Below are positions 59,917 through 64,000 of a stretch of DNA of 64,000 nucleotides, in pieces. Numbering within the stretch: position 1 is the stretch's first letter; each line of letters begins with the position of its first letter. The DNA is taken from contig JAMPAI010000003.1 of assembly GCA_023667315.1 (NCBI GenBank), forward strand, positions 282,499 to 346,498, in the 5' to 3' direction. Origin of the DNA: Ruminococcus flavefaciens (lineage in GTDB: Bacteria; Bacteroidota; Bacteroidia; Bacteroidales; P3). The notes under the pieces are model-generated. The model saw only the letters and a list, made by a program, of their open reading frames with translations. It searched no databases and was not told where the DNA came from. Position numbers and translations under genes: made by a program.

Positions 59917-62146
59917 GTTGGTTTTTAACTAATTCGTAGTAGGAGCCACGGATCGCCGTTAATTGTTCATGGGTACCTTTTTCTACGATCCTTCCATTTT
60001 TCAGCACTACGATTTGATCAGCGTGACGAACGGTGCTGAGTCGATGTGCCACCACGACAACGGTTTTCCCTTTAAAAAATGTTTGCAGGTTTTTCATAAT
60101 CGTTCGTTCATTTTCGGCATCCAAGGAATTGGTGGCTTCATCAAAAAAAATGTAATCGGGATTTTTGTATATGGTTCGTGCGATAAGTATACGTTGCTTT
60201 TGCCCTTGGCTTAATCCTTGCCCTTCTTTCCCGATCTTGGTTTGATATCCAGCGGGGAGTTGGTCGACCATATCTTGCAGGTTTGCCATGTGGATGGAAT
60301 GCTCTAACCGAAAAAGATCTATTCTGTCTTCTCCTACAGCGATGTTTCGTGAAAGAGTGTCAGAAAATATATAGCCGTCTTGCATAACAGCCCCACAACA
60401 AGAACGCCATGTGTGTGTATTGATTGTATCAAGACTATATGTTCCCACTTTGATTTTTCCATGAACAGGTTCGTAAAAACCCAATAACACCTTGACGAGC
60501 GTCGTTTTGCCGCTTCCGCTGATTCCTACAATAGCAGTTGTTTTCCCTGCAGGTATTTCTAAATTTATGTTTTCCAGGACGGAAGGTGTACTTGGCCCAC
60601 CATATCGAAATGAGAGGTTTTCTATGTGTATTCCCTGATTCTTGGGAAGTTGTGTTAGGCGACCCAAGTTCCCCTCTTCTTCGTCTTCCTTGTCGTGGAT
60701 TTCCCCCAGACGTTCCATACTTATTTTGGCATCTTGTCCGGATTGGATGAAAGAAACCAGTAGTGATATGGGAGAATTGAGTTGTCCGATGATATATTGT
60801 ACAGCCATCATCATACCAAGACTCATTTCGCCTTTAATTACAGCTCTTGCAGACAAAAAAGAAACAAGAATGTTCTTTGCTTGATTGATGAATGTACACC
60901 CGGCCTGTTGGTATTGTTGTAAGGCCAAACCATCTATGCTTATCTTGAACAACTTGGCCTGTATGGTTTCCCATGTCCAACGTTTCTGCTTTTCGCAATT
61001 CTGCAACTTTATCTCCTGCATAGCGGTTACCATTTCAAATAAATGGCTCTGTTCTGCCGATGTTTGAGCAAAGCGTTTGTAATCGATCTCCCGTCGTTTT
61101 TTTAGGTATAGGAAAATCCATAGCACATACAGGATGCTCGATATGGTAAAAACGATGAAAATAAGGCCATTGTATATAGCAAGGACAATAAGGAAAACTA
61201 TGAGAGAGAAGAACGAAAAGAAAGTCTGTAGGGTCTCCTGGGTTAGAAAACTTTGGATACGGGAATTGTCTCGTATGCGTTGGAGGAGGTCTCCTATGAG
61301 GCGGCTGTCAAAAAAACGGATAGGAAGTTTCATCAATTTAATGAGAAATTCCGATATCATTGATACATTGATACGCGTGGTAATATGGAGGAGAATCCAA
61401 GATTGAATAAACTCCACAATAGTTTGACTGGCAAACAAGACCAGTTGAGCGACCAGTATAAGCGTGACGAAACTTAAATTTTGATTCCCGATTCCATAGT
61501 CCACTATACTCTGCGTGAGAAACGGAAAGATAAGCTGAAGAATGGATGCTAAAACAACACCAATGAGTAGTTGAAGTACATACTTTTTATAGGGTTTGAG
61601 GTAACGTAATAAAAAGGAGAATCTTTTCCGGGATTGTGAGTCTTCTTTTTGTGTGTAAAAATCCGGGGTTGGCTCCAAAAGAAGGGCTATTCCCTGTTTT
61701 TCCTGCGCACTGCACCACCCGTTCAAAAAATCAGTGACGGATATACTGATAAGGCCATGAGCAGGATCTGCTAAAAGAATCTTTGCCTTTTCTTCGTTTT
61801 TCCTGTTGGAAATTTTATAAACCACAACGAAGTGATTTTGCTTCCAATGCACGATGCAGGGGAGAACGGCCTGTTCTAATAATTGATGGATGGTTATCTG
61901 AACTCCGATGGTGCGAAATCCCAAGGATTCCGCCGCGTTGCTGATATCAAGCAGTGACACACCTTGGCGAGTTGCGTAGCAAGCTTCGCGCAACCTTTCA
62001 AGTGAACGGTATTTGCCGTAGTATTGGCTTATCATGGAAAGACAGGCGACCCCGCAATCCATGCTGTCAGGCTGTTTTACAAAAGGGTATTTGGCTATAT
62101 GCACTATTCTACAATTTATTACAAATCTAAAAAATGACACTTTCAT
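59900..62146 (-). CDS. C39-peptidase ABC exporter for double-glycine peptides
   Basis: The 748-residue protein fuses an N-terminal C39 cysteine protease (catalytic Cys31 in KQPDSMDCGVACL, His105 in WKQNHFVVVY, Asp127 in LLADPAHG), six membrane segments (about residues 190-470) and an ABC ATPase (Walker A GISGSGKTT, signature LSQGQKQR, Walker B YIFFDEATNSLD, switch HRLST). Known members cut the leader after a GG pair and export the mature peptide through HlyD and TolC partners, both encoded downstream. The obvious substrates are the divergent peptides at 62312 and 63595. Confidence 0.93.
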   Translation of the reverse strand: MKVSFFRFVINCRIVHIAKYPFVKQPDSMDCGVACLSMISQYYGKYRSLERLREACYATRQGVSLLDISNAAESLGFRTIGVQITIHQLLEQAVLPCIVHWKQNHFVVVYKISNRKNEEKAKILLADPAHGLISISVTDFLNGWCSAQEKQGIALLLEPTPDFYTQKEDSQSRKRFSFLLRYLKPYKKYVLQLLIGVVLASILQLIFPFLTQSIVDYGIGNQNLSFVTLILVAQLVLFASQTIVEFIQSWILLHITTRINVSMISEFLIKLMKLPIRFFDSRLIGDLLQRIRDNSRIQSFLTQETLQTFFSFFSLIVFLIVLAIYNGLIFIVFTISSILYVLWIFLYLKKRREIDYKRFAQTSAEQSHLFEMVTAMQEIKLQNCEKQKRWTWETIQAKLFKISIDGLALQQYQQAGCTFINQAKNILVSFLSARAVIKGEMSLGMMMAVQYIIGQLNSPISLLVSFIQSGQDAKISMERLGEIHDKEDEEEGNLGRLTQLPKNQGIHIENLSFRYGGPSTPSVLENINLEIPAGKTTAIVGISGSGKTTLVKVLLGFYEPVHGKIKVGTYSLDTINTHTWRSCCGAVMQDGYIFSDTLSRNIAVGEDRIDLFRLEHSIHMANLQDMVDQLPAGYQTKIGKEGQGLSQGQKQRILIARTIYKNPDYIFFDEATNSLDAENERTIMKNLQTFFKGKTVVVVAHRLSTVRHADQIVVLKNGRIVEKGTHEQLTAIRGSYYELVKNQLELGQ

Positions 62147-62158
62147 TTATTGAGAGTC

Positions 62159-62182
62159 TTGGTGATGTACCCTTATCACCAA
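62159..62182. promoter_or_regulatory. inverted repeat in the divergent exporter/peptide intergenic region
   Basis: TTGGTGAT (62159-62166) and ATCACCAA (62175-62182) are perfect complements separated by 8 bases, 13 bases upstream of the exporter start. The symmetry suits a dimeric regulator acting on one or both divergent promoters. Confidence 0.45.
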
Positions 62183-62311
62183 CAACGAATTGGATGTGTC
62201 TCTGGATGATGTGCTGATTTGTCAAGTTGCCCTTTATAGGACAACGATGCGATGATGTCATTTTTTGCGAGTGAATTGTTCTTATTTTGTATGACTTTAA
62301 CTAGAATAGTT

Positions 62312-62545
62312 GTGAAAAAGTTAAAGAAACTTGATTTGCGACAGATGACACGTGAAGAACTTGTCAATACGATGGGTGGGGACGGGGCAAGTACGTACAC
62401 TCATTCCGTTGCAACAGCCACACCTTTTACAGACAGAGATGATTTCGTCTTTGACGACAATGACAGACTTGTTGCACATTATCGGATATTGCTTGAATCT
62501 CCTATACGAGCAACGGACACAGTGTCTAAACCATTACATCCTTAA
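62312..62545 (+). CDS. double-glycine-leader peptide 1
   Basis: The 77-residue product starts at GTG 62312 (the ATG at 62252 adds an unrelated hydrophobic stretch). The leader KKLKKLDLRQMTREELVNTM ends in GG at positions 22-23, followed by a 54-residue core. With this start the protein aligns without gaps to the 77-residue peptide at 63595 (38 of 77 identical by eye). The core has no Cys; it shares DR..F...DD...L.AHY and RA.DT with its paralogue. Predicted export by the C39 transporter encoded divergently. No modifying enzyme is seen in the window. Confidence 0.85.
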   Translation: MKKLKKLDLRQMTREELVNTMGGDGASTYTHSVATATPFTDRDDFVFDDNDRLVAHYRILLESPIRATDTVSKPLHP

Positions 62546-62548
62546 TCT

Positions 62549-63517
62549 ATGAATACGCCTAAACTTGTATTGGAGCTCCCCCTCTTGTTCGTAGGCTTTT
62601 TTACTGTGGCTTGTTCGAATAGGGAAACCCCACCCGATTACATCGAAAGCCGGTATTACACGCGGGTGGCGGAGGCACAGCTTGCCTACTTGCAAGACGA
62701 CTATGCGGAGGCATACCGGATTTTGTTGGATTTGGAAGCCGAAATTCCTCTCTTGAATAATTTAGAGTCGTATGAAATGCCTATGTTGGTGGAACTCTGC
62801 CTGCGTTACGGGGATTATGAAAAAGCCTATGCCTATATGAAATCCTTGGTGGCCGACCACGGGTTTCCTATCGACAACTTCAAAGACTACGAAAATCTCG
62901 ATATCCTGAAACGCCAGCCTTTCTACGATTCTTCCACTTTGGCAAGGTCGGAGTCGGATTTTGTAACCGACAGCGTTTGGGTTGAAGAAATGGGGGAACT
63001 CCTCCGGAAAGATATTGCCTGTAGGTCTTCGTTAGCGTATCCTTTTAGCGATTCCGTCATTGCAGCGTTCCGTTATGTAGACAGTTGCAATTTTTACCGC
63101 CTTAAAGAATTGATGATACAACACGGTTTTCCCCTTGCGCAAAACAAGAGATTTACTCTTCAGCAAAGGACTACTGTGTTTGTGGCACTCTCCACTTTGT
63201 GTGTGCATTTGGTGGATTCGGCGTATATGGCATTTCTAACGCCAATCCTCTATCAGAATATTAAAAGCGGGGATTGCCCTCCGGAATTCCTTGGTGCCAT
63301 GTTCGACAGCAAGGCGAGGGCGGATAGTTGCTTTCTCTTTGGCACGTATGTGGATGTTAGGAAGGATATGATATGCGATGTGGAGCATTTGGACGAAAGG
63401 CGCGCAGAAATAGGGTTACCACCCCATCGTTTATCTTGCCAATTAGCGCTTGCCTTTTTTCAAAAGTCCAACTCTAATGACACCACTGCTTTATCTATGT
63501 TCAACTGCGATTTTTGA
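62549..63517 (+). CDS. secreted lipoprotein following GG-leader peptide 1
   Basis: The 322-residue product starts 3 bases after the peptide stop. It has a lipoprotein signal (lipobox TVAC, Cys22) and then a helical pattern resembling tetratricopeptides (RYYTRVAEAQLAYLQDDYAEAYRILLDLE at about residue 35 onward, ELCLRYGDYEKAYAYMKSL). The C-terminal half has paired cysteines and FFQKSNSN. A paralogue follows the second peptide. Roles as immunity protein, receptor or peptide partner are all possible; none can be decided from sequence. Confidence 0.7.
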   Translation: MNTPKLVLELPLLFVGFFTVACSNRETPPDYIESRYYTRVAEAQLAYLQDDYAEAYRILLDLEAEIPLLNNLESYEMPMLVELCLRYGDYEKAYAYMKSLVADHGFPIDNFKDYENLDILKRQPFYDSSTLARSESDFVTDSVWVEEMGELLRKDIACRSSLAYPFSDSVIAAFRYVDSCNFYRLKELMIQHGFPLAQNKRFTLQQRTTVFVALSTLCVHLVDSAYMAFLTPILYQNIKSGDCPPEFLGAMFDSKARADSCFLFGTYVDVRKDMICDVEHLDERRAEIGLPPHRLSCQLALAFFQKSNSNDTTALSMFNCDF

Positions 63518-63558
63518 ATAAGTAATGGTGGGTGTCTTTTTTTGAGAGTAGATTGCTT

Positions 63559-63566
63559 TAACTTTG
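63559..63566 (+). promoter_or_regulatory. -7 element before GG-leader peptide 2
   Basis: TAACTTTG matches TAnnTTTG, 28 bases before the ATG at 63595; this cassette may have its own promoter. Confidence 0.5.
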
Positions 63567-63594
63567 ACTTATAAACCCCAAAAATAGAACAGCT

Positions 63595-63828
63595 ATGAAA
63601 AATTTAAAGAAACTTGATCTACATCAGATTACGCGTGAAGAACTCGCCAATACAAGAGGAGGAGATGGAGGAACCTCGTCCGCTATCTCCATTGCAACGG
63701 AAAGGCAACTTCCGGATAGGGAAAATTTTATCTATGATGACAAGGGTGTACTTCTTGCCCATTACATAGCATACTCCGCAACTCCCGTACGAGCTGCCGA
63801 CACCTCGTACACATATTTACGTCCTTAG
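63595..63828 (+). CDS. double-glycine-leader peptide 2
   Basis: The 77-residue product has the leader KNLKKLDLHQITREELANTR ending in GG at positions 22-23 and a 54-residue core without Cys. Conserved with peptide 1 are DR, F, DD, AHY, P, RA and DT, ending LxP in both. Predicted processing after GG by the C39 exporter. The leader pattern is the one annotated in Bacteroidota natural-product precursor families, but no radical SAM or lanthipeptide enzyme is visible in the window. Confidence 0.88.
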   Translation: MKNLKKLDLHQITREELANTRGGDGGTSSAISIATERQLPDRENFIYDDKGVLLAHYIAYSATPVRAADTSYTYLRP

Positions 63829-63831
63829 GTT

Positions 63832-64000
63832 ATGAATCGACAGAAATGGATACTACTGCTATTCCCTTGGCTTATCTGCATTCTCAAGGCCGAGGGCTCG
63901 GATACAGTAACGGTTCCCGATTATATCGGGAACCGTTACTATACACGGGTGGCGGAGGCGCAGTATGCGTTTATTCAAGAGAATTACAGGCAAGCCTACG
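63832..64000 (+). CDS. secreted protein following GG-leader peptide 2 (3' end outside window)
   Basis: The frame starts 3 bases after the peptide 2 stop and is open to the window end (56 codons). It has a signal peptide and then VPDYIGNRYYTRVAEAQYA, then FIQENYRQAY, matching PDYIESRYYTRVAEAQ of the first lipoprotein. Spacing and order repeat those of the first cassette. Whether it carries a lipobox is unclear (ICILKAEGS). Confidence 0.75.
   Translation, partial: MNRQKWILLLFPWLICILKAEGSDTVTVPDYIGNRYYTRVAEAQYAFIQENYRQAY

Noticed and set aside
62252-62311. ATG 62252 as start of GG peptide 1
   Set aside because: The extra 20 residues are hydrophobic and unlike any GG leader; the GTG at 62312 gives exactly the length and pattern of the paralogous peptide.

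Overview
The window is a chromosomal segment of a Bacteroidota bacterium, most likely of the order Bacteroidales. The evidence is the recurring Bacteroidota -7 promoter element TAnnTTTG upstream of many genes, type IX secretion sorting domains (a type B/CHU_C tail and a type A tail), many short lipoproteins, a SurA/PpiC cluster, DUF6266 proteins and double-glycine-leader peptides with the typical 'KKLxKLxL...TxEEL...GG' leader. The backbone is fairly GC-rich for the order, which would fit a Rikenellaceae-like lineage, but the genus cannot be fixed from this sequence.

Layout. 1-12.4 kb: the end of clpX, a T9SS cargo protein, pgi-gapA, an EmrAB-TolC type efflux operon, an AAA/DUF4143 ATPase, queG-ruvB. 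12.7-15.6 kb: tmRNA, dispersed palindromic repeats, a lipoprotein and a Panacea/SocA-type toxin-antitoxin pair. 15.7-20.7 kb: folB-lpxH-lipoprotein, glnS, hydE. 20.8-28.5 kb: M16 peptidase, an outer-membrane beta-barrel receptor, and an ABC-GntR operon with a clear operator. 28.7-38.3 kb (plus strand): comM, an EamA transporter, guaB, then a ppiC / lipoprotein / surA / moxR run. 38.4-44.3 kb: a complete-looking thiamin operon (TPP riboswitch, two ThiE-like proteins, thiG, thiC, thiH, thiF) that lacks thiS.

44.4-64 kb is accessory. It holds two MNT-type nucleotidyltransferases (one beside a HEPN stub), a leucine-rich-repeat T9SS cargo protein with an internal 63-bp tandem duplication, an AbiGi/DUF2971-like protein, a phage-type lysis cassette (two DUF6266 proteins, holin, M15 endopeptidase, u-spanin-like lipoprotein) without any phage structural genes, 1.5 kb of hairpin-rich non-coding DNA, and an AlbA-type regulator. 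From about 55.6 kb the DNA becomes clearly more AT-rich. There an AraC regulator and a small HTH protein precede a C39-peptidase ABC exporter / HlyD / TolC operon that is divergent from two tandem cassettes, each made of a 77-residue GG-leader peptide followed by a secreted tetratricopeptide-like lipoprotein. The second cassette runs off the end of the window.

The strongest candidate for an undescribed system is this last region: a dedicated peptide exporter plus repeated peptide/lipoprotein pairs whose predicted mature peptides contain no cysteine and share a motif centred on DR-x-x-F...DD...AHY. A second candidate is a family of dispersed palindromes whose outer arms differ between copies but remain self-complementary within each copy.
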